Shown piece by piece: positions 32,880-43,633 of a DNA stretch of 64,000 bases; position 1 is the first letter of the stretch; each line of letters begins with the position of its first letter. The translations under genes were made by a program, and so were the position numbers. Source of the stretch: Falciphora oryzae (taxonomy: Eukaryota; Ascomycota; Sordariomycetes; Magnaporthales; Magnaporthaceae); the NCBI GenBank assembly GCA_000733355.1, contig JNVV01000089.1, forward strand, positions 30,083-94,082, written 5' to 3'. The notes beneath the pieces were generated by a model, which worked only from the letters and a program-made list of their open reading frames with translations, was not told the DNA's origin and searched no databases.

Positions 32880-34105
32880 AGAGAGAGAGAGAGAGAGTAT
32901 ATTTAACGTCGTTATAGTCGGGATCTACCAGTCCCTGCCTCCCAGGGGGCATACGACGTGCTAGCGCTACCTAAGCTTGACACTAGGCTATATGTTGCTA
33001 TCGAGGCGGCTAACAAAATCAAACCAAGGGGCAAGCCCAAGGCACACGAAGTTCGGGCCGCATTCCGGCGCTCCTTGTTGGTGAGCGGGCAATCGGCAAA
33101 AGAAGGGGCGAATAAACGCCGGGGCGCTGTGAGCGCTGCTGTTGGTGGTAGTGAAAGCTGTCGGCCGGCAGAGTGTCGGAAAAAGAGTGAGGCCGGGTGT
33201 GGCGGGAGGGATCGCAATAAACCCCCCCTGGGCCCGGCCAAAGAAAGAAAATTCGGGGGCTGGAGGGCCTAATTCCAACCCTGTGTACTCCTTGTGTGTT
33301 TATCGCGCATCGAACGAGTACGCTGCGCGGCTTGCCAACGTGGTGCACGGCAATTCGTAACACTTCACGGTTGGCAAACAGAGCCGCGACAAGATCTTGC
33401 GCGTGCGATGCCACCTATACTTCAGTATAGTCACCGCGTGGCAACAAACAGAGGCGCGAGCGTCAAGCCAATCTTGCGCGTGCGTGCTTAAGCAAAAGCT
33501 TAAGCAGGCCAATCTTGCGCCATGGGTATCGTTGGGATGCGGTCGACCGAGGAGGAGTCGCGTGTGTGTACGACCGAAAGGTCGCGTATGTGTACGACCG
33601 AAGGGTCGCGTATGTGTACGACCAAAGGGTCGCGTGTGTGGCGGGGGACGGCGGCGGCCGGGCCGGCTATTCGTCCAATGTGTTCTAACTGCTTTCCGGC
33701 CTGCAGTCTTCTTGTGCGTTCGAATCGTTCGGCTCGGTGCGCGAGGCGAAAGCGAAAAGGAAGTCGAAGGGCGGTCTGGTGATGCGCGGAGGTTGGAGCA
33801 CCCGATTGTCGAGGGTTTCGGCGCGCGCGAAGCGCGCCCTGGGCGATAGGGTGCAGGCCTTCCCCTCGACTGGCAATAGGCACCCGCATACCTTTGCCAG
33901 CCATTCTCTGCTCTTTTGGCCCAGTTGCGTTGCCGACGTCGTTGTTGAAAGGAGTCGGAGAACGCGGGTCAGACAGAGCCAAATGGCCTGTTAGACCCTG
34001 TTGTGCTGCCGGCTCATTTTTGGTGGCACCACTACCAAAATGGCCGGGATTCCTTAGCGGCCACTAACAGTGGGTCCGACAGGAAAATTTTTCGGGAGGA
34101 AGGTG
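32880..34105 (-). repeat. element B, right copy (complete, inverted)
   Basis: The 1226-bp element is flanked by the 15-bp direct repeat TCGAGGAAGCTTGAG (32865-32879 and 34106-34120). In its own orientation it begins CACCTTCCTCCC and ends in (CT)n, here seen as (GA)n at 32880-32897. It is about 85-90% identical by eye to the split left copy. It has no coding frame, LTR ends or terminal inverted repeats. It contains a 24-bp tandem repeat at 33557-33640 that the left copy lacks. Confidence 0.8.
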
Positions 34106-34120
34106 TCGAGGAAGCTTGAG

Positions 34121-35002
34121 GTTGGGCGCGAGGCCGAGAATGAGGAATGGCAGCACGTATCCGACGGTACGGCTAGGCAGCACTTTATTTTGGGAGGCAC
34201 AACCGCTAACTCGGGAATATTACCGAAGTTTAGCCTACCTGACCGATGATAGCACGGCAGAGGGGAAAAAAAGAAACCAAGGTGAAGGCATAAGCCACTG
34301 GGTGTCTGACAGCCACGCTGGCCTTGAACAGCAATTAGCTGCACCTGGCCATGCATGTGCGTTGTTGCTGTGGGTAGTCTCGAATGGTACAAAGGTGCCT
34401 TGTCCGGTCGGTCGCGTCTTTTGCCTCCTCGTATGGGTCGGGCCGGTGAGGGGCTATTGTTTACTGTGTGCATCTTTCCGGGGTAACAGGGGCTAGAGCA
34501 TGAATTTGGTAAACCCACGGGGGGCTGGTAGGGGCTTTAGCATGACTTTAGCAGGGGGCAAAAGCTAATAGAATGTTCCAGCGTATAACCTCAAAGGCCA
34601 TACTGTTGACAGCGACTTTTTATGCGTCAGAATGGATGCCTAGCGCCGCGCGTACAGCCAATCTTCCGCCAGGCACCGGCGTGGACAGACCAATTATTGT
34701 TATACCCCGAATGCTGCCGCCTTGGGTCCTCTGCTGGGGTTGATTCGATGTAGGTCCCTAATGCGGTACTGAGCCTCACCCTGACCGCGCAAGGGGTGCG
34801 GCTGACCATTCGTACATCTACAGAGAACCCCTCACCATATAAAGCCGCACACTCGGTGCCCAAGAATAAAGGGCTCAAATCGCGACAAGCCATTGACGAT
34901 CACCGAATGATTTCTTCACATTGCGCTGCCAAAGTGGAAGAAACCAAGCTATAAGATTCGAGAGAATACATCCATCTACCACGCAGAAGAAACCAGCAAG
35001 CA
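34121..35002. other. intergenic region, no gene recognised
   Basis: Only short frames are present. A minus-strand frame at 34627-34893 has no recognisable features. The last 100 bases are the 5' flank of the Nudix gene. Confidence 0.4.
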
Positions 35003-35575
35003 ATGCCGTCCAGCACCCCCACCGACCCGGGCTCCACACAACCACCACCCCCAAACTTCACCATCCCAGCCCACCTCCTCAAATACGACGTCCCGATCCC
35101 GCAGTACCTGCAGACCCAACCGGGCGTGGACGAGCTGCTCACCAGCGCCGTCGTCTTCAACCCCGAAAACAAGATCCTGCTCGTCCAGCGCGCCGCCTCA
35201 GACTGGGTGCCGAACCGGTGGGAGACGCCCGGCGGGTCCATCGAGCCCGCCAAGGACGCCACGGTCCTGGCAGCCGTCGCGCGCGAGCTGCAGGAGGAAT
35301 CTGGGCTCGCGCCGGCAGCGGCCGTGGCGCTGCTGCACACGCACGAGTTTGGGCACGAGGGGCGGACGTTCCAGAAGCTGACGTTCGAGTTCGAGGTCGC
35401 CGATCTGGCCGCCGCCGCGGTGGCGCTAGATCCGGAAGAGCACCAGGACTTTGTGTGGGCCTCGGAGGACGACTTCAGGGCTCGGGAGGCGGAGGGGAGG
35501 ACGCTGGTCTTCACCTTCCCCAGCCAGGAGGCCGCCCTCGAAGAGGCGTTCTCCCAGCGCAGAGCGCGCGTGTGA
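35003..35575 (+). CDS. Nudix hydrolase family protein
   Basis: This single-exon 190-residue protein starts at ATG 35003 and stops at TGA 35573-35575. Nudix enzymes cleave nucleoside diphosphates linked to another group (X) and need Mg2+. The Nudix box is visible as GGSIEPAKDATVLAAVARE followed by LQEESGL near residues 75-100. The end RELQEESGL matches the canonical RE-x-x-EE-x-G, but the loop before it is two residues longer than in MutT, so the usual first Glu is out of register. The strand before it, SAVVFNPENKILLVQRA, is the normal Nudix fold entry. The N terminus is Pro-rich. The substrate cannot be told from sequence. Confidence 0.88.
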   Translation: MPSSTPTDPGSTQPPPPNFTIPAHLLKYDVPIPQYLQTQPGVDELLTSAVVFNPENKILLVQRAASDWVPNRWETPGGSIEPAKDATVLAAVARELQEESGLAPAAAVALLHTHEFGHEGRTFQKLTFEFEVADLAAAAVALDPEEHQDFVWASEDDFRAREAEGRTLVFTFPSQEAALEEAFSQRRARV

Positions 35576-35739
35576 TCACTTTGGAAGGTGGAAGAAGGAA
35601 AGGGAGGGAAGAGTAGGAAGGAATCTCTCAAGAGTGGTATTGTTTTCTAGATTACGATTAAGGATTTGGGAAAAAAAAATACCGGATAAATACCACTTCG
35701 TCGGATTCCCGAGCAGACCTACCTAGCTAGACACATTAC

Positions 35740-36243
35740 CTACTTTGCAGCGTCCCTCGACAGTATAAGGCCCGAGAACTGACCGGGGCAGAGTCCGATC
35801 ACCAGGTCGGCGGCCCCCGGACCGGGGTCGGGCTCACCCTCCGGCACGAAGTAGGCGCCCACAAGACACAGGGAGTCCTGCGCCGACCGCGGCCACCTCG
35901 CGAGTGCGGGCATGCGACAGCGCGGACAGGCCGCCCAGAGGCCCACTCGGGGCCCCAGGTCCCGGATCCGAAGTTCGACGAACTCGGACGGAGCGGGAAT
36001 GGCCTCCGCGACGCACGAGAGAGCGCTGTCGGCCTCAGCCAGCGTGGTGCCGCACCACAGGCACTTGATGGCGTAGGGCACGAGCCACTCCACCGCGGAC
36101 AGGGGGAAGACGCCTCTCCACATGCCCAGGCCGTCGAGGGAGTCCAGGGAGCGGCCAGAGGGGGTGGGCTCGCCCACGGTGGTGCCGACGTCGGCGCCTC
36201 CTTCAGGGTTGAGGGTGGAGTTGGGGGTGTTGTTGGGAGACAT
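35740..36243 (-). CDS. small Cys-pair protein, unknown function (paralogue of 38878-39489)
   Basis: This single-exon protein has 167 residues. Features in order are a Ser/Pro-rich N terminus (MSPNNTPNSTLNPEGG), CLWCGTT, a single Cys about 14 residues on (LSCVAE), CPRC, and SLCLVGAYFVPEGEPDPG. The two CxxC pairs suggest one zinc site. The order C-x-x-C, C, W-x-x-C-x-x-C, then LVGAxF and EG is shared with the protein at 38878-39489. No named family is recognised. The frame has no stops and strong third-position GC bias, so I consider it real. Confidence 0.6.
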   Translation of the reverse strand: MSPNNTPNSTLNPEGGADVGTTVGEPTPSGRSLDSLDGLGMWRGVFPLSAVEWLVPYAIKCLWCGTTLAEADSALSCVAEAIPAPSEFVELRIRDLGPRVGLWAACPRCRMPALARWPRSAQDSLCLVGAYFVPEGEPDPGPGAADLVIGLCPGQFSGLILSRDAAK

Positions 36244-37551
36244 TGTGCTTGTTTATGGTTGGTGGGATAGGCAATCTCCGGGGATGAGAGCGAGACAGGG
36301 CGGCCATTTATAATACCGGTAAAATCAGTGGGATTGAAACTTGTAGTCGGATCTCTTTGTTCAACCGATGTGTACATTGCGATGAAAAAGGCGCCTGATT
36401 ATACCCGCCTACCAAAGAGCCATAGGAGAGGCACCGCAGACAAAGAAGAACGACCATACCAGCATAATTATTGCACGTGAACTGTCTATGTTGCCGAGCT
36501 CGTCCTCAATCAACTATTGGCCCCGGCAGGCCTGTGTGTCGCAACAGGCCCCCCTCTCATCGAGCAGGAATAAAAGGAATAGACAAGAGAGAGAATGGAC
36601 GATTAACGGTACATTTCAAAGATGGGCATATCAGCTATATCATGATGCCTGTATCTAAGCGGTCGATGTTTTCGACTGCCTTTTATAGAAGTTCCTCTTT
36701 CTTTAGACAATTTTCCATCGGCTTCGAAAACTTAAAAACGTCTAAAGCCCTTCCCAGCTCCTGACAAACACCTCTACCCGGCTTGAGGCAAGTGTTCATG
36801 CACGCTCGTTGTGGCGTCCTGAATTCCAGCCATTACAGCGAGCTATCGCTTCTGGTCATACATCAGCTTGCCCATGGTGGCCTTGTGGTGCTTACCGGCG
36901 CGGCCGGCCTCCATGTGGCGGTAATTAGGTTAGCTAGAAAACTATAGAGCGACGCGTGGTGCCGACCGTGTGCGATCGGTCGACCGTCACTTAACCTTTG
37001 TTTCTACGTTTCCACCCCGTTCCTTGGACCACCTCGTCGAGTGGCCGTTTGCCGCCACCCACATCTGTAGTACCGGTTGCGGCGTCGAGCCGCATGGGGT
37101 CACGGGGCTGAGGCGCAAAGGTTCTGAATAAAGACGCAGGGCTTAGAAAATCCAGACCAAGGTGGTCTCCTTTGTCATTTGGTCACGCGTCTATGGATTC
37201 TTTTGGGCTCCTGGATCCGGCATGGATGACAGCTAATCATCAAAGAGCGAGGGGTTTAATTAGGGACTAGCGTGCGCCTCTCGTATTTTGTTCATTAATT
37301 ATCCCACAAAGACAAACAAAGAACCAGACGAACACCGCCGAGGCCGGCTTTCTCGTTTAATGGTTTGATCACAGCGCGTAAAACCCCTGTGGTCGGGTAT
37401 ATAAATCCACAAGGGATTCTTGACTTTCCCTCGATTCATTCTGATTATCCACAGCACCAATATCAACACCAGCACCAACCTCTTACCACCAGCGCTTGCA
37501 CTCACTCACACCAACCACACTTACACTTACACCAACATCCACCAAACCACA
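36244..37551. other. intergenic region with TATA element for the next gene
   Basis: No gene is recognised in the first 1.1 kb. A TATA-like GTATATAAATCC lies at 37397-37408, about 150 bases before the ATG at 37552. A CA-rich leader (CTCACACCAACCACAC) follows and is probably the 5' UTR. Confidence 0.45.
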
Positions 37552-38154
37552 ATGGTGTTCAATAAGATCCGACACATCTACTTCCTCTCTCGCTTCAAAG
37601 CCGAGTATAGCAAAGTGCTTGCTCTCGAGTCGGAACGCGCCCAGGCGGAGAAGTCTTTTATCTACAGGAAGGAAAGACTCGCGGAGGCCATTGAGAAGAT
37701 CTTCGAGATGTTCTCGATCCCCGAGAAGCACTTGAGAGCTGTGGGCAAGAACCATCCACGCATGTACCTCGGGATTATAGGCACGGACGTCGGGGAGCGC
37801 CGCCTCAGCAAGCTCAAGAAAGTCAAAACGCAGCTCTTGACCATCGAATACGGGGAGCTGCTCACGCTGATTTCTGAAGCCGATACGGCCTATCTCTACC
37901 TGTGCTCACAGGCCAATGAGGTGTACATGGCCATGAACGAGGCTCAGAGCGCTCAGGCCGCCTTTGCTGCCGCAATCGGTCCCCTCAGCTACAAGATAAG
38001 AGCGCGGAGGGACAAGGTCTTCAAGGCGAAGATAAGCGAGCCGAAGCTTTCTGCCTGGAAGATCATGAACGACCTTGAGGCCTTCGAGCCGCAAATCGAG
38101 GACATCAAGAAGCGGCGCGAAAGTCTCGGAGCCATTGCTGTTGATTCTTCCTAG
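37552..38154 (+). CDS. helical protein of unknown function, 200 residues
   Basis: The ATG at 37552 sits in a good fungal context (ACCACAATGG). The frame is open further upstream to 37420, but that part is the CA-rich leader. The protein is almost wholly charged and helical. Stretches such as ALESERAQAEKSFIYRKERL, EAIEKIFEMF, KLKKVKTQLLTIEYGELLTL and PQIEDIKKRRESLGAIAVDS suggest coiled coils. There is no signal peptide or membrane helix. The family is not recognised. The TATA-like box upstream supports expression. Confidence 0.65.
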   Translation: MVFNKIRHIYFLSRFKAEYSKVLALESERAQAEKSFIYRKERLAEAIEKIFEMFSIPEKHLRAVGKNHPRMYLGIIGTDVGERRLSKLKKVKTQLLTIEYGELLTLISEADTAYLYLCSQANEVYMAMNEAQSAQAAFAAAIGPLSYKIRARRDKVFKAKISEPKLSAWKIMNDLEAFEPQIEDIKKRRESLGAIAVDSS

Positions 38155-38877
38155 ATGGTTTTTGGCTGGTTTCTTTTGGTTGGTTTCTTTTGGTTGGCTT
38201 GCTTTTATTCCCCCTAATATTAGTTAGTATCTTGGACAGTTGAGAGAGAGGTGATTTGAGGTCGTGTTTCTTTCGTCAACATTTTTATCTGTTTACGCAT
38301 ACAAATCCCGATAAAAGCTGATCAACCTGATGAGTTGCTCACCCCGATCCCTGCAATAAGCATCGTTTTAAGTAACCAAGGCCTAATCAAAGTGCCTTTT
38401 CTACTAAGGCTGCAAACAAGCCCTTGTGCCCATTGCACTAACCTATTTGTGCGTGCATTCACCTATTTGTGCGTGCATTCACCTATTTGTGCGTCCACCT
38501 CCCAACCTTTGTGCGCACCCCATACGTGCACCTCTGACGTGGACTTTTAGGCCTTTGGGAAAAAAAGAGAAAGGCAGCGAAAAACCAAATGGGAAAGGGC
38601 TGCCAAAGGGGGTCATGTGCGTAGCCGGGCACGCGCCGGGCTTCTGGCTGCAAAAGTGACTTCTTTGCTTGCGGGGACCCCTACGAAAATCTTCTGCACC
38701 CCCTTATACCCCACATCAATTGTAGTCGGCCATAAGCAGCGTGAATAGAACACGGTATCAGACAGTTGAAAGAGGCGTGTATCTGAGAGGAAAAAAAAAT
38801 CGCATTTTAGTCTGCTATATATGTAGTTAGCACGCCGGATGCGAAGCTGCCAGGCGATTCAAGAATTACAGACCACC
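38155..38877. other. intergenic region with a 20-bp tandem repeat
   Basis: The 20-bp unit ACCTATTTGTGCGTGCATTC is repeated about 2.7 times at 38441-38495. TTTTGGTTGGTTTC is repeated near 38170-38200 in the 3' flank of the helical-protein gene. No gene is seen. Confidence 0.5.
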
Positions 38878-39489
38878 TCAGACAGCCTGCTTGTCGAGGA
38901 CGAGGAAGGGAACAATGACCGGCAGGGGAGGCAGCTTACCACGCCGCATAGCCAGGTTCATCACCGTCTTTCCTTTCATGTCAGACGCGGACACCGAGGA
39001 GCCGAAAGTCGGGCGCGTAGCCGCCGCCTGCTGCTCCTGAGCCCAGTCCTCGCCGCGGGCCCGCTTGGCCTCCCGGGCTTGCTCGGGGGGCTCGGCGGCC
39101 TCCTCGCGCGCCCTCTTGGGCACGCGCGGCGCCGGCGGCAGGTTCACCGAGTACTGGAGGCCCCCCTCGACGTTGAAGAAGGCGCCCACGAGCTCGACGA
39201 ACTCGTGGGCGAGGTCGACGTGGATGCCCACGAGGGCCTCGCACGTCTCGCACGACGTCCACAGCCACCGCTCGCCTGGGGGGCAGGTGTCGACCTCCTC
39301 GAGGCAGCGGAGGAGCTCGAACTCGCCGGTGAGGATGTGGCAGAAGCCGCACTCGATGATGGCCACCGGCTTCCAGACCGCCCGCTTCGGCGGATAGAGG
39401 CAGGCTCCCGTCTCGAAGTCGGCCAGGCCGGACGAGATGAGGGTCCAGTACTCGTCCTGGGTCCAGCCTGAGCCTGCCGGGGGATCCAT
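38878..39489 (-). CDS. Cys-pair protein with basic tail (paralogue of 35740-36243)
   Basis: The chosen start is ATG 39489 (MDPPAGSGWTQDEYW), preceded by TCACAAAA; the frame is open upstream to 39684 but that part has no protein character. The protein has 203 residues. Order: IIECGFCHILTGEFELLRC, a Pro-Gly stretch, WLWTSCETCEALVGIHVD, HEFVELVGAFFNVEGG, then an Arg/Lys/Ala-rich tail with nuclear-signal-like PKRAREE and KRARGED. It shares the C-x-x-C / C / W-x-x-C-x-x-C / LVGAxF order with the protein at 35740, so it probably binds one zinc. The function is unknown. Confidence 0.6.
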   Translation of the reverse strand: MDPPAGSGWTQDEYWTLISSGLADFETGACLYPPKRAVWKPVAIIECGFCHILTGEFELLRCLEEVDTCPPGERWLWTSCETCEALVGIHVDLAHEFVELVGAFFNVEGGLQYSVNLPPAPRVPKRAREEAAEPPEQAREAKRARGEDWAQEQQAAATRPTFGSSVSASDMKGKTVMNLAMRRGKLPPLPVIVPFLVLDKQAV

Positions 39490-41636
39490 TTTTGTGATGA
39501 GATGGAGTATTTTGTGTGGTGGATGTTGGGCGGTGCTTGTGTAGCTAAATTCACGGGTAGGCGAATTCAGCGGGCAGGCTGGTGGTAGGTAGTCTGAAGG
39601 ACCAGAGGAGACGAACCGGTCGCGTGGCGGGAAATTCACCAAGATATATAGGCCCATGGTTTGAAGACAATGGTAACGATACAAAGCTGGGTGCTTTGTT
39701 ACTAAATACCGTGATTGTGCTGACGTATTGTTGTTTCTTTACTTGAACAAGGCTTGTTGGGTGTTTGTCAGGCGGAGCCGCCGTGCGCAGCAAAGGGAGA
39801 AGGGCTGGCTGCCTCCTCACCTACGAGGTACCTAGGCAGCCAGGGGCGCAAAGAATCCCATCGAACTCCGGCGTTGATGTTGCGGATTGACGAAGTTGCA
39901 AAGGGATCGGACCGTTTGCCGGGGGTTGGTTTGTTGGTTGACTAGGTCAACGGGCGAGAGTGCAAAATTGGAAGGAGCAAAAAAAAAAAAAATTGCTCCC
40001 ACGCGGCTCGAACCTTGGGCCTCTTGGGGTCTTTCAATTCCATACTCCGCCCCGAAACATCACGAAACCCTTCGATGTGGCATGATGTGCCAGCACCACA
40101 ACGCCAGCCTCCGCCTCCAGCCCTCAGCCCCCAGCCTCACAGGAACGGTGGATTGCGCGATCCTGGCGGCGACAAAACGGGATCAGAAAAATCAGCAAAA
40201 AAGCAGGGCTATATTACCCCAAGTCCGGGTTGAAGAAGGACGTCCGAGGTTATCCACAAACGGGGCCCGGGACATCCCACAAAGCTCCAAGCGGGGCCTG
40301 GGGGAACACCCATCGAAAACCACAGAGCAGTTTTCTAAACCTTCGCACGACGCTGGGCTAGATAGCCGTCCTTGCATCTCTACCACTAGGCCACGAATGG
40401 CTTTGTGGTAGGTACGGTCTTGTTGAACTGCGTCGCTGACCTCCTACTTAAAGGTAAGCGGGGTCTAGGGCGTGGGTTCCTGCAGAATCTGCCCTTTGGC
40501 CGGCCGGAGGCGCACCTCGTTTGACCTGTGGGTTGCGAGGTGGTCGATGCCCAGGGTCCGCCTCCCCCGCGTCCCCAACCAGGCACATGCCTGCGCCTGC
40601 ACTGCTCAGAGGACGGCACCCACCTCCATGCCTTGACCTTGTTGAAGCTATTCCCGATCAACTGCGACCGCTTGGTCGCAGAGCATGGTACCGATTTTTA
40701 TATTGCACGTAACAATAGTTGCGTGCGCCCAATCCTGGACCTGCGCCACACCCGCATCTATACCAGCCAGGGACCGGCACAACAACAGTTGGGCACAACA
40801 ACGAGCCCTCGCCGTCCCGGCAAACTTGTGAAGTTATTCCCAACCACCACGTCGCCTCTGCCGTTGTCCGTGCTCCATCTACCCGCCCGTGCGGGCAAAA
40901 CGACACGAGCACAACAGCTTGCATGCTAAGACAGGCCGTATTATTAAAGCGTGGCACTGCCAGCACCAATAGGCGTCAGCCAAAAACAAACAACGCTATC
41001 AAATCCAACAGAGCAGACGCCATGCCTGCAGTGCTGGCATCCAAAGACACCAAAGACACCCTGACCAAGGCGGCGCTATCTACACCAGCCACCATCGCCG
41101 CTTGGGTCGAAGCGTTACAGAACAATAATTCGTAAAAGAAAGATGCGTAGATGACGCGATAGGCCGGAGAGGGGGGGCTTTTTCTTGCGAACGAGCACTT
41201 GGCCGCCACGTAAGGGAATGCACGGGTCTTTGCTTTCCAGGAACAAACAAAGGGACTGGATAGGCACTTGCCTTTCCATAGAAGCTGCCACCCAGCCTTG
41301 CAGCTTGCTCGTGGCATGCGTAGACTGGCAGCCACCCACTGGAGAGGAATTGCTGGACGCGCTGAGGCGAAAGTGACATGTCGTTGATCGGGACCCAGTA
41401 AAAAGCTGCCGCGCGCCGCCATCCTTGCCCAAGCCCCCACCCATTAGAGTTGGGGGTGCTTGGGCGTCCGTGCCCCCTTGAAACAACCCCAACCCATATG
41501 GACCCCCCATATGCTCTGCAACCATGCCCATAAGCCAGGCCCCGGCCCGTTTCCTTTCCCGTCTCCATCACTCTGCATTTCCCTTCGTCCTCCCCCACCT
41601 TGTTTTCGCTTCAGCAAACCAAAGATCCCGTCAAAC
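39490..41636. other. long intergenic region, possible Pol III-type relic
   Basis: No convincing protein gene is seen. On the minus strand, TGGCCTAGTGG (about 40385-40395) matches the tRNA A-box consensus. GGTTCGAGCC (about 40006-40015) resembles a B box and is followed by a T run (39980-39993), but the two boxes are about 380 bases apart and no tRNA folds. The 40528-41135 region has overlapping plus-strand frames without recognisable domains. Confidence 0.35.
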
Positions 41637-42894
41637 ATGCATCTCCTATTCGTGCGACACGGCGAGTCTGTCGATAACGCGGCTGGGATCATGTGAGTTT
41701 CGTTTTTTTGCCCGCACACTATTTTGACGACCTAACCGAGCAGCTCTTCACACGACCATCATTTCACCATTTTGCCGCCTGGCCTTCCGGGCTTGCTTTG
41801 GCGCGGTTGATTTTCATGATGCTGACGCGAAAGGGGCGAAACTCGGCAGCGCGGGCTCGACCGACTCGCCGCTGTCGTCGCACGGCGTGAACCAGGCGCG
41901 CCGCCTCGGCGAGCACCTCGCGTCGCGCCGCCCGGAGCTCGGCCCCGTCGTCCACGTCTTCTCCTCGGACCTCCAGCGCGCCCTCGACACGGCCCAGGAG
42001 GTCGTCGCGGCCCAAGGCCCCGCCGCCCCGCCCGTCCCCGTCCTCTCGTCCTCCCTCTCGCCCGGCCCGAGCCCCAACGGCAGTAGCAGCAGCCACTACC
42101 GTCGTCGACCCGACCTCGTCCCGCTCGCCCTTCTCCGCGAGAAAGACTTTGGCTCCCGCGAGGGGTCGCCGTACGGGAAGCGGGCGGCTTCACGTCGCTC
42201 GCCTGGTGCTGGGCACCAATCGTCTAGTAGTTCCCCGTCGCACCGCTCGCCTGGCGCTGGGCACCACTCCCCCGGCAGTGCTGCTGCGGCGCGCCCACCC
42301 GGCTACATGGAGTCGGAGACGCAGGAGCAGATGATGGCGCGCATGGAGTGCTTCGCGCAGGCGTACCTACTCCCGCTGCTATCCCGGCTCACGGACGGCG
42401 AGGGCGGCAGGCGGCGGCAGACGGTCGTCGTCGTCGCGCACGGCATCATCCTCAACGTCCTGACCAGGGTCCTGCTGTCCGACGTGTCAGCGAGCGAGTA
42501 CACGCGCCTGTTTGGCACGCCCGCCGGGGAGGCTGGCATCCTGAACGCGCGCATGCCCCCGCGGGCGGGAGAGTTTGCCGTGCCCTGGGGCAACACGGGC
42601 TACCTCGAGGCCGTCGTCGTCCGGGTGCCGCCGCTGCCCGCATCGCCGGTCCAGCTTCCACAGCCGGACAGGTCCCCGTCGAATATCGCGTATGGTGACA
42701 GGACGAGGACGTCGCGTCGTCGACGGCCCGTGCTGAACGTGAGGGTGGTCTCTGTCAACAACACGCACCACCTCGACGGGCTGCGGAAGACCAGGGGAGG
42801 TATTGGCAGCGCAAAGTTCGACTCGAAGCAGAGGACGATGGACGCGTTCTTGCTCCCGTCAACTCCCAAGAGGCAAAGCGGCCCTCCCGTCTAG
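41637..42894 (+). CDS. histidine phosphatase (phosphoglycerate mutase-like) family protein
   Basis: There are two exons, 41637-41692 and 41850-42894, with a GTGAGT...CGGCAG intron of 157 bp; together they encode 366 residues. Exon 1 encodes MHLLFVRHGESVDNAAGI with the catalytic RHG motif at residues 7-9. Exon 2 opens AGSTDSPLSSHGVNQARRLG and VFSSDLQRALDTAQE, as in PGM-like phosphatases. The second catalytic His is in VVVVAHGIILNVL. A low-complexity Ser/Pro/Gly-His insertion (two SPGAGH units) separates the halves. The C terminus has SKQRTMDAFLLPSTPKR, which resembles a PCNA-interacting (PIP) box although the last position is Leu. The substrate is unknown. Confidence 0.88.
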
Positions 42895-43633
42895 CATTTG
42901 TTTAGCCCTGCATCCTTTGTTGTTTGTTTTTGTTTTAGCATTTGCCAGCGTTTTAAAGACACCCGAGCCTACGCTTACCCTTCTGCATAGCACGCGCAGT
43001 CGCGTCTTATTACCCGTCTCCTGTTGATTTTGTTCTTCGCCATCACTTTCTCTGTTCTTTCCCACTTCTTCCCTCCTGTATATTTCCTCTTCCCAGTAGC
43101 TGTATTTTCCGTCTTCCTCTTCACCATGGTTTCCCCATCCTCTTCACTGTAGTTTCCTTCCATTTTCTCTTCCTCCTTCTCTCTGTCTTCATGGTCACAA
43201 CTCCACTCCTCCAAACACATCGAAGCCTAATGGTCTCCACACACGGTTAAACTTGCCTGGCAGAGTCATCTCGTCGACGACGAGGTAAGCTCCAATATTT
43301 TTATTGCACTAGCGCTCCTGATGAAACACGCGTAATTCACAGACCGGTTCTGAATCTTCTATGTGGACAAACATTGCCCGACTGCTATCTGACATCTTGC
43401 CATGATCCTATATTGCTTTCGCGGGTGCCCAAAAATGCCATGATCCCCTGCTGACGATAGGATCGGCTGAATACTCCGACCAGCGTATATGCAAGGTACT
43501 TGACCTGATCGTTTTGCAAAGAGCGACTCGGTTGTCGCCAAAGCTCCGTCCTGACAGCATCTCCTATGCCCGAGATTCTCGCCTGAAGCGCTGAGATAAG
43601 TCCCTAATTCTCGTCATTGCATCATCGTGTTTG
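42895..43633. other. intergenic region, pyrimidine-rich
   Basis: This lies between the convergent histidine phosphatase and ATL genes. The stretch 43060-43190 is rich in TTCCTCTTC-type pyrimidine runs on the plus strand. No gene is seen. Confidence 0.4.

Noticed and set aside
39993..40030. tRNA 3' half on the minus strand (GGTTCGAGCC then GCGTGGGAGCA and T run)
   Set aside because: The T stem does not pair, and no matching 5' acceptor strand or anticodon arm lies within tRNA distance.
40528..41135. Overlapping plus-strand frames, the second ending ATIAAWVEALQ
   Set aside because: Low-complexity Pro/Thr sequence with no recognised domain. It is too weak to call a gene, though it could be an old retroelement trace.
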